DNA of 64,000 nt from Mycoplasmopsis gallopavonis (lineage in GTDB: Bacteria; Bacillota_I; Bacilli_A; Mycoplasmatales; Metamycoplasmataceae). Below, piece by piece: positions 9,357-21,744 of this stretch. The position numbers were made by a program, and so were the translations under genes. The notes below the pieces were generated by a model. That model saw only the letters and a program-made list of their open reading frames with translations. It searched no databases and had not been told where the DNA came from. Position 1 is the first letter of the stretch. Every line of letters starts with the position of its first letter. Location of the stretch: contig NZ_LR215031.1 in the NCBI RefSeq assembly GCF_900660635.1, positions 310,001-374,000 on the forward strand. The letters run 5' to 3'.

Positions 9357-10127
9357 ATGAAAAAATTTGCTTTTAACATAACACTTAAAAAGATTTTATT
9401 TGCTTTACCTTGAATTCATCGTGCAAGAAAACTTTGATCAATGTCAAGAAAATACAAAAGAACACCAGAGATGGTTTCTTTAAATGAACGTTATTCATAT
9501 TTATTAAAATTATCAAAAAAAATTATTAAAATGCATAATGTTAACTATGTAATTAAAGGACTTGATAATTTACCAAATAATGGTGGAGTTTTATTAACAC
9601 CAAATCATAAATCAAACATTGATGCTTTACTTATTATTGCTGCTTTAGAAAAACAAACAGAAGCACTTGGAGATTCACACAAATTTCCTACTTTTGTTGC
9701 TAAAAAAGAACTTGAGAAAAAGAGAGTTTTAAAACATGCTTTAAAATTACTCGATACTGTTTCAATTGATCGTGCTAATTTTAGAGAAAGTTTAGCTAAA
9801 GTACTAGAATTTGGAGAATATCTTAAAAAAGAGAAAAGATATGGCGTGATTTTTCCAGAGGGTACAAGAGTACAAGGTGATGATTTAGGTGAATTTAAAG
9901 CAGGTGCTTTTAAAACTGCTCAAAAAAATTATTTAAATATCATCCCGGTTGCAATTATTAATTCAGAACAAGCTTTAAATAGCAAACGAAGAGGAAGAAT
10001 TAAAGTTATTGTTTCTTTCTTAAAACCAATTAAAGCAAGCACAATTATAGGACAAGACGCCAAAGCACTTGGTGAAAAAGTTAGAAAATCAATTATTGAT
10101 GAGATTAAAAAATATGACAAAGAATAA
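9357..10127 (+). CDS. plsC: 1-acyl-sn-glycerol-3-phosphate acyltransferase
   Basis: 256 residues. Adds the second acyl chain to make phosphatidic acid at the membrane. The catalytic HX4D motif is NHKSNID (about residues 79-85), FPEGTR lies at about 168-173, and GGVLLTPNHKS, KKELEKKRVLKHALKLLDTVSIDR and IIPVAI match the family blocks. The start at 9357 with AGGAG upstream adds 28 residues before an internal ATG and includes two TGA Trp codons in an amphipathic stretch. The last 14 nt overlap scpA, so the two are likely translationally coupled. Confidence 0.92.
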
Positions 10128-10917
10128 AAAAAATAAAACCAATCCATTTTTTAAACGCAATAATCATTCAGATGAATTTATTTCGGATGATTATACTTTT
10201 AAAATTAATGATTTTGATGGACCGCTTGACTTACTTTTATCTTTAGTTAAAGATAAAAAAATTAATATTTTAGAAGTGAATTTACTTGAAGTGGCTAATC
10301 AATATTTAGAAATTATTAATCAGCTTAAAGAAAGTGAAATTGATATTGCTGGTGATTATTTAGTTATGGCTGCCACACTAATTCAATTAAAAGCAAAAAT
10401 CTTACTTCAAGAACCTGGCGAAGAAAATGAGGAAGTTGAAGAAGAGAAAAAGCAAATTTTGCAGCAATTAATTGAATACCAACAGTTCAAAGAGGTTCGG
10501 GAAACTTTGAGACTTTTTGAAGAAGAGCGGCAAGACTTATTTATTAAAAAACCAAGTAATGTTGAAGAATTTCTAATTGATAGTGACGACGCAACTTTAG
10601 ATGGTCATTCTAATCCGGTAAAATTAATCACAGTTTTAAGAAAAATGTTTGAGCGGGTATACGCACAAAAGCTCCGTCAAACCAAGCTAGATAATTTCAA
10701 TCTTACACCAGCTGATCAAATCGAAAAAATTAAACTTATGCTTCAAACCAAAAAAGAGCTTAGCTTTGAAGAAGTTTTTGCACTTCCGAGTTTAAAACAC
10801 TTTGTTATTACCTTGATTGCTATTTTGGATTTAGCAAGACAACAATATCTTGAAATTATTCAGGATCATCAATTTGATCAAATTCAAATTATTAGAAAGG
10901 AAGTTTATGAAGAATAA
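10114..10917 (+). CDS. scpA: Segregation and condensation protein A
   Basis: 267 residues. The kleisin subunit that bridges SMC heads with ScpB for chromosome compaction. Hallmarks: FDGPLDLLLSLVKDKKINILEVNL (about 32-55), VANQYLEII, IAGDYLVMAATLIQLKAKILL, and the C-terminal winged helix SFEEVFALPSLKHFVITLIAILDLARQQYLEI. The start at 10114 lies inside the end of plsC; further in-frame upstream ATGs would extend the overlap without an RBS. Overlaps scpB by 11 nt. Confidence 0.93.
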   Translation: MTKNKKNKTNPFFKRNNHSDEFISDDYTFKINDFDGPLDLLLSLVKDKKINILEVNLLEVANQYLEIINQLKESEIDIAGDYLVMAATLIQLKAKILLQEPGEENEEVEEEKKQILQQLIEYQQFKEVRETLRLFEEERQDLFIKKPSNVEEFLIDSDDATLDGHSNPVKLITVLRKMFERVYAQKLRQTKLDNFNLTPADQIEKIKLMLQTKKELSFEEVFALPSLKHFVITLIAILDLARQQYLEIIQDHQFDQIQIIRKEVYEE

Positions 10918-11479
10918 AATTATCGAAGCACTTCTTTATATTCAAGGTGATGAGGGTATAAATCTTGAACAAGTCAAAGAAATTTTTAATTTAAATACAC
11001 TTGCGGAAGCTAAAAAAATTATGATTGACTTTCAAAGACATTTCAATGATGAAGATCGTGGTTTAAAAGTTGTAGCATTTAATGATGTTTATAAATTGGC
11101 AACACGTGAAAGTGTTAAAGAATACATTCAAAAAATGGTTAGTGTTACAAAAAAACACAAGCTTTCAAATGCTGCAATTGAAGTTGCTGGAATTGTTGCT
11201 TATAAACAACCAGTTACTCGTAGTCAAATTGCTCAAATTCGGGGAGCTGCAAGTGATCAAGTAATTAATACACTTTTAGTTAAAGGAGTAATTGAGGAAG
11301 TTGGGGTTGCTCAAACACCAGGACATCCTGTTTTATACGGTGTAACTAATAAATTTTATGATTATTTTAAAATTTCCACAATGCGGGACTTACCTTCTTT
11401 AACTGATTTTAACTATGTTGAAGGACTTGAAAATGAAGCTAATGATTTTGATTTATTTTCAAGTCAAAGGGAAGAATAA
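10907..11479 (+). CDS. scpB: Segregation and condensation protein B
   Basis: 190 residues. ScpB dimers bind ScpA and regulate SMC. Two winged-helix domains are visible: IEALLYIQGDEGINLEQVKEIF near the start, and SNAAIEVAGIVAYKQPVTRSQIAQIRG (about 85-112), the strongest family block, followed by VINTLLVKGVIEEVG and PGHPVLYGVTNKFYDYF. RBS AAAGGAAG lies within the scpA end. It closes the acpS operon at a terminator. Confidence 0.93.
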   Translation: MKNKIIEALLYIQGDEGINLEQVKEIFNLNTLAEAKKIMIDFQRHFNDEDRGLKVVAFNDVYKLATRESVKEYIQKMVSVTKKHKLSNAAIEVAGIVAYKQPVTRSQIAQIRGAASDQVINTLLVKGVIEEVGVAQTPGHPVLYGVTNKFYDYFKISTMRDLPSLTDFNYVEGLENEANDFDLFSSQREE

Positions 11480-11510
11480 TCCAACTTACTTTTAGGATTA
11501 TTTTTTATTT
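11475..11510 (+). terminator. Terminator of the acpS-scpB operon
   Basis: AATAATCC / GGATTATT stem starting at the scpB stop codon, followed by TTTTATTT. Confidence 0.7.
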
Positions 11511-11531
11511 AATTTTTAAGAAGGGAAATTT

Positions 11532-12386
11532 ATGTTCGAAATTTTAGCCACAAAAAATGATCAAGGTCGAACTTTATACAAGTTGCTACAAAAATATTTA
11601 AATAATTTACCAATTAGCAAATTAGAAAAAATATTTCGTAAAAAAGATGTCAAGGTTAATGGTAAAAGAACAAATCAAAAAGATTTAATTATTAACGAAA
11701 ATGATCAAATTATTGTTTATGCTGTTTTTGATGTCCAAAAAGAAACCAAAATTAACAAATCAGCAGGAAGTGATCTTAATATCTTATATGAAGATGATCA
11801 AATTTTAGTTATCGATAAAAAATCAGGAATTGAAGTTCATGGAAGTGATGAAAGCTTGGATATGGTTGTTTTAAATTACTTAAAATACAAACAAGTTGAT
11901 AGTTTTAAGCCATCACATGTAGGACGCTTAGATAAAGAAACTAGTGGAATTATTCTTTACGGAAAAACATATCAAGCATTAGTAGCACTCAATCAAGCAA
12001 ATGCAGAGTTTGTCAAAAAATATTTATTTTTAAGTGATTTTAATGAAGAAAAAAGAGTCGTGGAACTATATATGTTCAAAGATTCTCTTTCAAATAAAAT
12101 GAAAGCTTCTAGAACGCCTTTACCGAATTCAAAATACGCTAAAACAATTTTAACTTTTGATGGTAAACGCAAAATTGCAGAACTGGCACAAGGTGGTCGA
12201 AAACACCAAATTAGAATTGCACTTCAAAATATTGGAAAACCAATTTATGGAGACAAAAGATACGGAGGAAAAAAAGCATCTCGTTTAATGCTTCATTCTT
12301 ACTATCTTAAATTAAATGGCTTAAAAGGTGAACTAAGCTATTTAAATAAAGTTGAGTTTTATTCTTTACCTAAATGACCAAAATAA
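11532..12386 (+). CDS. RluA/RluD-family pseudouridine synthase
   Basis: 284 residues. Converts uridine to pseudouridine in rRNA or tRNA. An S4-like RNA-binding region comes first (LYKLLQKYLNNLPISKLEKIFRKKDVKVNGKRT..), then the catalytic domain: NILYEDDQILVIDKKSGIEVHG and HVGRLDKETSGIILYGKT (catalytic Asp in GRLD), RKHQIRIALQNIGKPIYGDKRYGG and a C-terminal SRLMLHSYYLKL. The end passes one TGA (PKWPK). The target uridine (RluC- or RluD-like) cannot be assigned from motifs alone. It precedes gatCAB by 9 nt and may be cotranscribed. Confidence 0.9.
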
Positions 12387-12395
12387 GGAGTTTTT

Positions 12396-12698
12396 ATGCA
12401 AAAAATAGATAAACAATCTTTAAAAGAAATTGTTAGTTCTTTAATGTTCGAACCAACAGATGAAGTTATTGAAAATATTTTAATTAATTGAAATTCAATT
12501 CATCTTCAATTAGAATGATTAAATGACTTAGATTTAGAAAATGTTAAGCCACTATCTCATTTAAACGAAATTCCTCAAATTGATTTTTTAAGAGAGGATA
12601 GCGAAGATATTTCATGGAGCATTACTAAACAAGATATTTTAAAAAATGCTGCAACAAAAGATTTAGACTATGTAACTTTAACAAAGGTGGTTAAATAA
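12396..12698 (+). CDS. gatC: Aspartyl/glutamyl-tRNA amidotransferase subunit C
   Basis: 100 residues. The small scaffold subunit of GatCAB. Only weak similarity is visible (VKPLSHLNEIPQIDFLREDSED matches the family's PLxHxxxxxNxxReD region), but its size and its place directly before gatA (TAATG stop/start overlap at 12696-12700) support the call. RBS AAGGAG. Several TGA Trp codons lie in the middle. Confidence 0.85.
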
Positions 12699-14023
12699 TG
12701 CAACGTAAATTTCAAAATTTAGGAAATGCTACTTTAGCTTTAAATGAATTACAAAATGATCAAAATAATGCAGTTGCTAATTTATATTCAAAACCTAAAC
12801 AAATTAGCAAACAAGGACTTGTTGCTAATGTTGTTTTAACTATCAAAGATGTTTTTGCAACCGAAGACTTACCAACTCAAGCAAGCTCAAAAATTCTTCT
12901 GAATTTTGAGCCAAGTTATAATGCAACTTGTGTTCAAAAACTTTTAGACAACGGAGCGATTGCTCTTGGGAAAGTGCATAATGACGAACTTGCTCTTGGT
13001 GGAACAGGAACACATAGTGCTTTTGGTTTAATTAAAAATCCTCTTGATCAAGCTCGTTTATCAGGTGGTTCTTCATCAGGTTCTGTTGCAACATTTACAA
13101 AAAATATTGGAATTGCTTTAGGAAGTGATACTGGTGATTCTGTCCGTCTTCCAGCAAGTTATAATGGTGTAGTTGGTTTTAAACCCTCATATGGAGCAAT
13201 TAGTCGTTATGGTATGTTTGCGTATGCTTCATCTTTAGATACTGTTGCTTATTTTACACATAACATTAATGATTTGATTTTAACATCACAAACCCTTTAT
13301 GGTAAAGATTCAAAAGATATGACTTCTGTTGAAGTTGAAATCCAAGAAGTTAAGAAAACTAAACCTCAAAGTGTTTTAGCTTTAGATTTTAGTGATTTAA
13401 TTAGTGATTATGTCCAAACAAGTTTTTCAAAATTATTAGAAAAATTAAAAATAGAAGGAATTGATGTTAAACTTATTAAACCTGATTATAAAATTTTAAG
13501 AACAATTAAACCAATTTATCAAATTATTAGTTTTTCAGAAGCTTCTTCTAATCTTGCGAATTTAAATGGAGTTGCTTTCGGGAATCGAATTGAAGCTAAT
13601 TCATGAGAAGAAATTATGCGTCAAACTCGTAGCTTAGGTTTTGGAAAAATGGTCCAAGAGCGTTTAGCTTTAGGGAGTTATTTTCTTTATGAAGCAAATC
13701 AAGCTGAAATTTTTGTGAAAGCTCAAAAAGCTAGACGTGTTGTTAAGGATTATTTAGCAAGCTTACACGCTCAAGCTGATGTTGTGATTTATCCAGCTTT
13801 TGGAGGGGTTGCACCTTTAATTAATGAACCGCAAAGTTATGGTATTATGGATTATATTTTAACAGGAAGCAACTTAGCTGGTAATCCATCATTAACTATG
13901 CCACTAGGAAAATATCAAAATTTACCATATAACCTTGCATTAGATTGCGGAATTTATCAAGATCAAAAATTATTAGGAATAGCAGAGTATTTTGAAAAAA
14001 TTTTAGGAGGAATCAATGAATAA
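12698..14023 (+). CDS. gatA: Glutamyl-tRNA(Gln) amidotransferase subunit A
   Basis: 441 residues. The amidase subunit that frees ammonia from glutamine for Glu-tRNA-Gln conversion. The amidase Ser-cisSer-Lys triad can be placed in TIKDVFAT (Lys), LSGGSSSGSVATF (cis-Ser) and SDTGDSVRLPASYNGVVGFKPSYG (nucleophile Ser). The usual DTGGSIRQPA reads DTGDSVRLPA here, a small deviation. Slightly shorter than typical (about 480). Overlaps gatB by 8 nt. Confidence 0.93.
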
Positions 14024-15440
14024 TTTAGAAGTAATTATTGGTTTAGAAATTCACTTAGAATTAAAAACTCAAACTAAAATGTTTTCACCTGCTCGGATTG
14101 ATTTTAATGCAAATCCTAATGAATGTGCACATCAAATTGATTTAGCTTACCCAGGAACTTTACCACTAGTTAATAAACAAGCTGTCAAATTTGGAGTTGC
14201 TCTTGCAAAAGCTTTAAATATGCAAATTGATGATGAACTTCATTTTGACCGGAAAAATTATTTTTATCCTGATTTACCAAAAGGTTTTCAAATTACTCAG
14301 TTTTATCGCCCAATTGGTAAAGATGGAGAAATTACAATCAAATTGGAGAATCAAACAAAACAAATTCAAATCGAAAGAATTCATCTAGAAGAAGATACTG
14401 CAAGACAACATCATGGTGAAGATGGAACAAAATTAGATTATAATCGTGCAGGAATTCCGTTAATTGAAATTGTTACTTACCCTGTGATTCGAAGTGCTGA
14501 TGAAGCTGCTACATATGTAGATATGATTAAAAAGACAGCTTTGGCTTTAGAAATTTCAGAAGCTAAATTAGAACAAGGTTCATTACGTTGTGATGTTAAC
14601 ATTTCATTACGTCCATATGGTGTTTCAAAATTCGGAACTAAAGTTGAAATTAAGAATATGAACTCACTTTCAAATATCAAAAAAGCAATTGAATATGAAA
14701 TTAAGTTGCAAAGTGAAAAAATTCTAAAAGGCGAAAAAATCTTACAACAAACTAAACGTTTTGATGATCAAGCTAACACAAATATTGTAATGAGAACTAA
14801 AACAGGTACAGTTGATTATAAATATTTTCCTGAGCCTAATATTCCTTTTATCAAACTTTCTAAAAAGTTTATTGATGAGGTAGAACTTAAAGAATTGCCT
14901 CTTGAAAAAGAGTCTAGATATCTTAATGCCGGAATTCAAAATATTTACGTTCAATCCTTAATAGATGATTTAGATTTAGCTAAATATTTTGACTCAATTC
15001 CATATCAAGATAAAGATAAATTATCAAAGGTTTTCTTTGCTGAAATTGTCTCATTAGCTAATTCAAAATCAACACTTGCTTATAAATTAAATATTAAGCC
15101 TGAGCATATTGCGGAAGCCTTAGTTCTTTTGGAGCAAGAAATAATTTCTGGTAAATCTCTGAAAAAACTAATTCCTTTATTACCTGATTTTGAAGGTAAT
15201 CTAGATGAATTGCTTACCAAACATAATTTAAAACAAATCACAGATCCAAATTTAATAACAAACTTAATTAACCAAATTATGGAACAAAATCAAGATCTTA
15301 TTGTTGAATATCCAACTCGTCCAGAAAGAGTTGTTAAATTTATTTTAGGTGCAATTATGAAGCAAACAGGCGGACAAGTAAATCCGCAATTATCTAATGA
15401 TTTAACCATTAAAGCACTAGAAGAATATTTTAAAAAGTAA
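14016..15440 (+). CDS. gatB: Aspartyl/glutamyl-tRNA amidotransferase subunit B
   Basis: 474 residues. Phosphorylates and amidates misacylated Glu-tRNA-Gln. Signature blocks: VIIGLEIHLELKTQTKMFS at the N-terminus, DLAYPGTLPLVN, FDRKNYFYPDLPKGFQITQF, IERIHLEEDTARQHH, DYNRAGIPLIEIVT and LRCDVNISLRPYG, then the helical and YqeY-like tail ending in a PERVVKFILGAIMKQTGGQVNP block. RBS AGGAGG lies within gatA. With the GluRS at 48358 it forms the indirect Gln-tRNA route. Confidence 0.95.
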   Translation: MNNLEVIIGLEIHLELKTQTKMFSPARIDFNANPNECAHQIDLAYPGTLPLVNKQAVKFGVALAKALNMQIDDELHFDRKNYFYPDLPKGFQITQFYRPIGKDGEITIKLENQTKQIQIERIHLEEDTARQHHGEDGTKLDYNRAGIPLIEIVTYPVIRSADEAATYVDMIKKTALALEISEAKLEQGSLRCDVNISLRPYGVSKFGTKVEIKNMNSLSNIKKAIEYEIKLQSEKILKGEKILQQTKRFDDQANTNIVMRTKTGTVDYKYFPEPNIPFIKLSKKFIDEVELKELPLEKESRYLNAGIQNIYVQSLIDDLDLAKYFDSIPYQDKDKLSKVFFAEIVSLANSKSTLAYKLNIKPEHIAEALVLLEQEIISGKSLKKLIPLLPDFEGNLDELLTKHNLKQITDPNLITNLINQIMEQNQDLIVEYPTRPERVVKFILGAIMKQTGGQVNPQLSNDLTIKALEEYFKK

Positions 15441-15460
15441 TCTTAATGATTACTTTTAAC
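15433..15460 (+). terminator. Terminator of gatCAB
   Basis: AAAAGTAATC-ttaat-GATTACTTTT stem overlapping the gatB stop. Confidence 0.65.
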
Positions 15461-15532
15461 GAAACTTAGGAATAATTAAGAGAGAAAATAACAAAAAGCT
15501 AGCAATGTTTTTAATAGGATGAAATTGATTGA

Positions 15533-15566
15533 AAAAAGTAAGAGATATAAATCTCTTACTTTTTAA
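15533..15566 (-). terminator. Terminator of gyrB
   Basis: AAAAAGTAAGAGAT-ATAA-ATCTCTTACTTTTT hairpin just past the gyrB stop; A-run and T-run allow use in both directions. Confidence 0.75.
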
Positions 15567-15569
15567 ATT

Positions 15570-17861
<2,292 letters not shown>

Positions 17862-17888
17862 AAAAGACGAGTTTTTTACTCGTCTTTA
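17862..17888 (-). terminator. Terminator of the AlbA_2-type gene
   Basis: AAAGACGAGT-ttttt-ACTCGTCTTT overlaps the end of the gene on the minus strand and is followed in that direction by a T-rich run. Confidence 0.75.
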
Positions 17889-19378
17889 ATAGTTGCTTTA
17901 TTTTGTTTATTAGTTATTATCTTTTTTAATTGGTATCTTCTATTTCGATTTTCTCCTAATTTTTCTAAAAAACCTTGTTCAACTAGCTTGCGAATCAATA
18001 TTTTAGCCCTTGTATCTTTTATCCCTAATAAAGTTTCTATTTCTTTTTTTGTAAAACTTTCTTTATTTTTTGCAAAGTCTACAATATAACGGAGTTGATT
18101 GTTATCAAAAAGGTAGTTATCTTCGCTTATCGGCACTTTATCGGCACTTATCGGCACTTTATCGGCACTTATCGGCACTTTATCGGGTCCGACTTTTTGT
18201 ATAGCTATTTCTTTTATTGGAATCACTGTTTTAAAAATATTTTTTTCTAAAAAGGTAGGTTTTTGTCCAGAATATAATCTTACATATTTATTTGTATTTC
18301 TCATCCCAGAACCAAGCTCATCAGCTAAGCCTATTTCTCTAAAAACTTTAGCAATTGGTGGATTTTTTGGAAAAGGATTAAACACACCAAGTTCCAACTC
18401 TCCATTTCCTCTTGCAATATTGCTATTTTCTGTTACAATTTGATTTTCTTCAATAATAAGTTTAGCTGGATAATTGCTTGAAAAATCTCTATGTACGAGT
18501 AAGTTGGATACAATCTCTCTTAATATAATATTTCTGGCACTTACTCTTTGTGTGCCATCTAAAACAAATAAATCATTAAGATGTTTTTCTCCAAAATCCA
18601 TTAATTCATAAAAGCTATCTATTAGATTTGTGATAATTACTTTTCTGTCATCGTATCTATCTATATTGACCACTCGAAAAATTGCGTCCGTTTTATAGTT
18701 GGGTAATACAGACATGATTGTTATATCTTCTCCAAACAAAAGAATACAAGCAAGCGTAATCCCCATTTTCCCCGTTTGTGGATCAAACACCATAAGTCCT
18801 GAACTTTTTAATAGTTCCTCATCACTCATATCGCCCCACTTATGTTTTGAATCCCTTGCTAAAGCTAGTTTTCTTGCTCTTTGAATGATTTTTGTATTTA
18901 AATGTTCTAGTCCAAAAGATGTATATACCTTATTTACAAATGAATAAGATTGCTTTCGAGCAAATAGTGTAGAAATAAGATCTATATTTTTTGTGATATT
19001 TATATCTCCCTCATGTATTCTATCTCAATATTCTTTTTTATATTGACATACTTGCTTCCCTTCTGGCACATAAATGGCAATCACTTTCTTGCCATTTATG
19101 TCAACTACATTAGGTGTTAAATACAAAGGTGGATAGATTAAATTGGAATCGTTAATGGAAGTGGTAAAGTCTTTTAACATTTTGTCTATTACTTCTTCTT
19201 CCACCCCCACAATTTCTCTTTCGTCATTTATGCCAAGCAAAATATACCCACCAATACGATTATTAAAAGCACATACTGTTTGATAAATGCTTTTTGGAAT
19301 TTCATTTTTAGAAAGTTTATATTCTAAATCTACTTTTTCTTTGGATAAAAGTAGATTTAGTATTTCTTCTTTATTCAT
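17876..19378 (-). CDS. Schlafen/AlbA_2 domain ATP-binding transcriptional-regulator-like protein
   Basis: 500 residues. N-terminal AlbA_2 (divergent AAA_4) domain: VDLEYKLSKNEIPKSIYQTVCAFNNRIGGYILLGINDEREIVGV (about 16-58). The middle has a GHKL-like HATPase block: REIVSNLLVHRDFSSNYPAKLIIEENQIVTENSN and VFREIGLADELGSGMRNTNKY. C-terminal winged helix FTKKEIETLLGIKDTRAKILIRKLVEQGFLEKLGENRNRRYQL. This layout matches proteins often called RecG-like or ATP-binding transcriptional regulators, frequent in Firmicutes and often near defence genes; no biochemical role is established. A three-copy DKVPIS repeat links the domains. It stands alone with long flanks, and neighbours in other mycoplasmas may differ, so transfer is possible. 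Confidence 0.8.
18126..18184. repeat. Short tandem repeat coding for the DKVPISA linker
   Basis: A 10-11 bp unit (TATCGGCACTT / ATCGGCACTT) is repeated in tandem. Two units make 21 bp, so copy number can change without breaking the frame (three DKVPIS copies). Changes of single 10- or 11-bp units would shift the frame. Confidence 0.8.
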
Positions 19379-19502
19379 AACGATTCCTTTCTAATAAATA
19401 AAGGTATCAAGCCTCCTTTTTTATTTATATATAACATTTATATTATATTTTATTTTTTCTTTGTTTTTAAATTTGCAAACTCTATCTTTTATTCTTCCTA
19501 AA

Positions 19503-19628
19503 TTAGTTTTTTACCTTTACATGATTTATTTTCTTAATTATTCGTGTTGGAGTTATATATTTTATCCAACTCTTTAATAAAGCTTTAGCTCTTCTATAAG
19601 GATTTTCATAGTTACTCTCTTTTCTTTA
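19503..19628 (-). pseudogene. Possible gene-tail remnant in a decayed intergenic region
   Basis: The 19379-19891 stretch has no intact gene. On the minus strand one frame reads SNYENPYRRAKALLKSWIKYI.. and ends ..KKINHVKVKN-stop at 19503, with a stop just upstream and no start. It looks protein-like (aromatic and basic residues, TGG-coded Trp) but I do not recognise it. The rest of the stretch is A+T-rich apart from the hairpin at 19747. Confidence 0.25.
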
Positions 19629-19746
19629 TTTTATGATTTGATATCTTTCTCAAAAATTTTTATCAAAAGTTATAATTGGTATTTAAAAACTTTCTTTTTG
19701 GCAAATATGAATATATTTTCATTTTTGTTCTTTTGTAAAGGCATAA

Positions 19747-19783
19747 AATAGACACATTCCTTTTTTTGGAATGTGTCTATTTA
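19747..19783. terminator. Strong terminator-like hairpin
   Basis: ATAGACACATTCC / GGAATGTGTCTAT, a 13-bp perfect stem with a T-rich loop, followed by TTATTT. It lies about 110 bp past the rlmD end on the minus strand and could serve that operon or a lost plus-strand gene. Confidence 0.6.
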
Positions 19784-19891
19784 TTTATACTAATATAAAT
19801 AAATTTTATAGTAATTTTTACTGTATACATATTCTTTATTATTTTTTATGAATATTAGGTATCTATAAGAAAATTATAAATTACTATATAT

Positions 19892-21208
19892 TTAAATTAT
19901 TTCAATTATTACCAATGTTTCAATATGTGATGTATTAGGGAACATATCAAAGCCTTGAACGTAAGTAATTTTATAATTGCTTTTTTCTAATTGTTTTAAA
20001 TCCCTAGTCATTGTTCTTGGATCGCAGGAAATATAAATTAATTTCTTAAATTTTTGATCGATAATTCAATTCACTAATTTTTCTCCCAAACCAGCACGAG
20101 GAGGATCTAAGATTAAAAAAGAGTTTGAACAGTCTACTTTAAGATTTGCTATTGTTTTAAAAACATCACCAGTATAGTATTTTGCATTTGTGAATTTATT
20201 AAGTTTAGCATTTTGTTTTGCTCTATCTATTGCGTTTAAGTCAATATCAATTCCTAAAATTTCTTCATTTTGAGCAGCTATTTGTCCTATGACACCAGAA
20301 CCACAAAATAAATCTAAAATTAATTTTTCTTCTTGTTTAAAAGTTAAAGCTAATTCAAAAATTTTACTAGCAACTTCGATATTGACTTGAAAAAAAGAAA
20401 GAGGATCAATAATAAATCTTTTATCTAAAAGTTGCATTTGGAATTGTTTTTTAGAGATTACTTTTGCCGTTTTTTTATTCTTTAAAATAACTAGTTCTAT
20501 TAATTTTTTTAGATTCTCATTTTTGATAATTTGATTAATTAATTTTTGAGGAAGATCGAATAACGGTTCAATTTCTAACAAAATAGTTACTTGATTTTCA
20601 AAGTTGATTCTTCCTGTAATTTCTTTGAAATATTTTAATTTATATTCTTGTTGATTTTTGGTGAAAAAATCTGAAATTTGTTTTGTTAATTCTTTAATGA
20701 TTTGAATTAAATTGTTATCAACTAATATAAAGTTTTGTGCTAATTTTAATTGATTGGTTTTTGCTATGGTTTCAAAAAGTGCAAGCTCTTGATTATATAA
20801 ATTTAGTTTATAACGAATTTTATTACGATAATTATAAATTTTGGGACTAGAAATAAAATTATGAATTACTGATTTATCAATATCAAGATTTCAAGTTAGT
20901 AATTTTTGAAGATAATTTTGTTTAAATTCAATTTGTTTATCGTAACTTAAATTAATTAAGGGTGCACTATCTAAATTATGACTCTCAAAAGTGTTAATTC
21001 GATCTTTAGAAGTTTTAATAAATTTAACAACTCTTGCGAAAGCTATTTTACTTTGAGCTTTAATGATTTTAATTTCTGCTTGTTCATCAGGAAATAGATC
21101 GTAAACAAAGATTGTGTAATTACTAAATTTTACAACACCAAGACCTTCATAACTAATTTCCCTTGGAGTTACGACTAAATGATCGTTAATTTGAGGTTTT
21201 AAAAACAT
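19892..21208 (-). CDS. rlmD: 23S rRNA (uracil-C5)-methyltransferase, RlmD/TrmA family
   Basis: 438 residues. S-adenosylmethionine-dependent C5 methylation of a uracil, U1939 in the RlmD type. N-terminal TRAM-like part ([31 protein letters not shown]), then the methyltransferase core: [33 protein letters not shown] (SAM site), [37 protein letters not shown] and the catalytic Cys in [13 protein letters not shown]. The iron-sulfur cysteines of E. coli RlmD are not evident, as in other Gram-positive homologues. Its start lies inside the 3' end of rsmD (23-nt overlap). Confidence 0.88.
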
Positions 21209-21734
21209 AAAGAATATCTATCTTTCCGTATTTTTTGTGCTTGTAAATTTCGAATGAAGTAGGTAAATTAATTTCCTTAAATTGATCTGTTTCAATAATG
21301 ATTTCACCATCTTCTTGTAAAAGATTTTTTTGTTCAATGAGATTTAAAGCTTGATTAACTAAATTAGTTTTTTTGTATGGAGCATCAATAAAAATAAAAT
21401 CATATTGGTTAGTTGTTTTTTCTAAGAAAAATAATGCATCGATATTTCAAGTTTTAATTCCAGTTTCCTTGACATAATTAATGTTATCTTGAATGATTTT
21501 ATAAGCATTTTTGTTTATTTCAATTGCATCTACGTAGTTTGCTCCACGGCTCATGGCTTCAATTGATCAAGCTCCGCTACCTGAAAATAAGTCCAAACAA
21601 TTTGCATCTTGAATTTTAAATTGTAAACTACTAAAAACAGCTTCACGAACTTTATCTGTTGTAGCACGAGTGATTTGATTATCAGGCTGCTTTAATTTTA
21701 AATTACGATACTTACCAGCAATAATTCTAAGCAT
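21186..21734 (-). CDS. rsmD: 16S rRNA (guanine-N2)-methyltransferase RsmD
   Basis: 182 residues. Methylates G966 of 16S rRNA. Starts LRIIAGKYRNLKLKQPDNQITRATTDKVREAVFSSL, the family's invariant opening, followed by the SAM motif CLDLFSGSGAWSIEAMSRGA and the catalytic motif FIFIDAPYKK, where the usual DPPY reads DAPY. Starts 11 nt after the upstream transporter stop, with AAAGGAG; overlaps rlmD, so the two rRNA modifiers are coupled. Confidence 0.9.
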
Positions 21735-21744
21735 TTTTTCTCCT

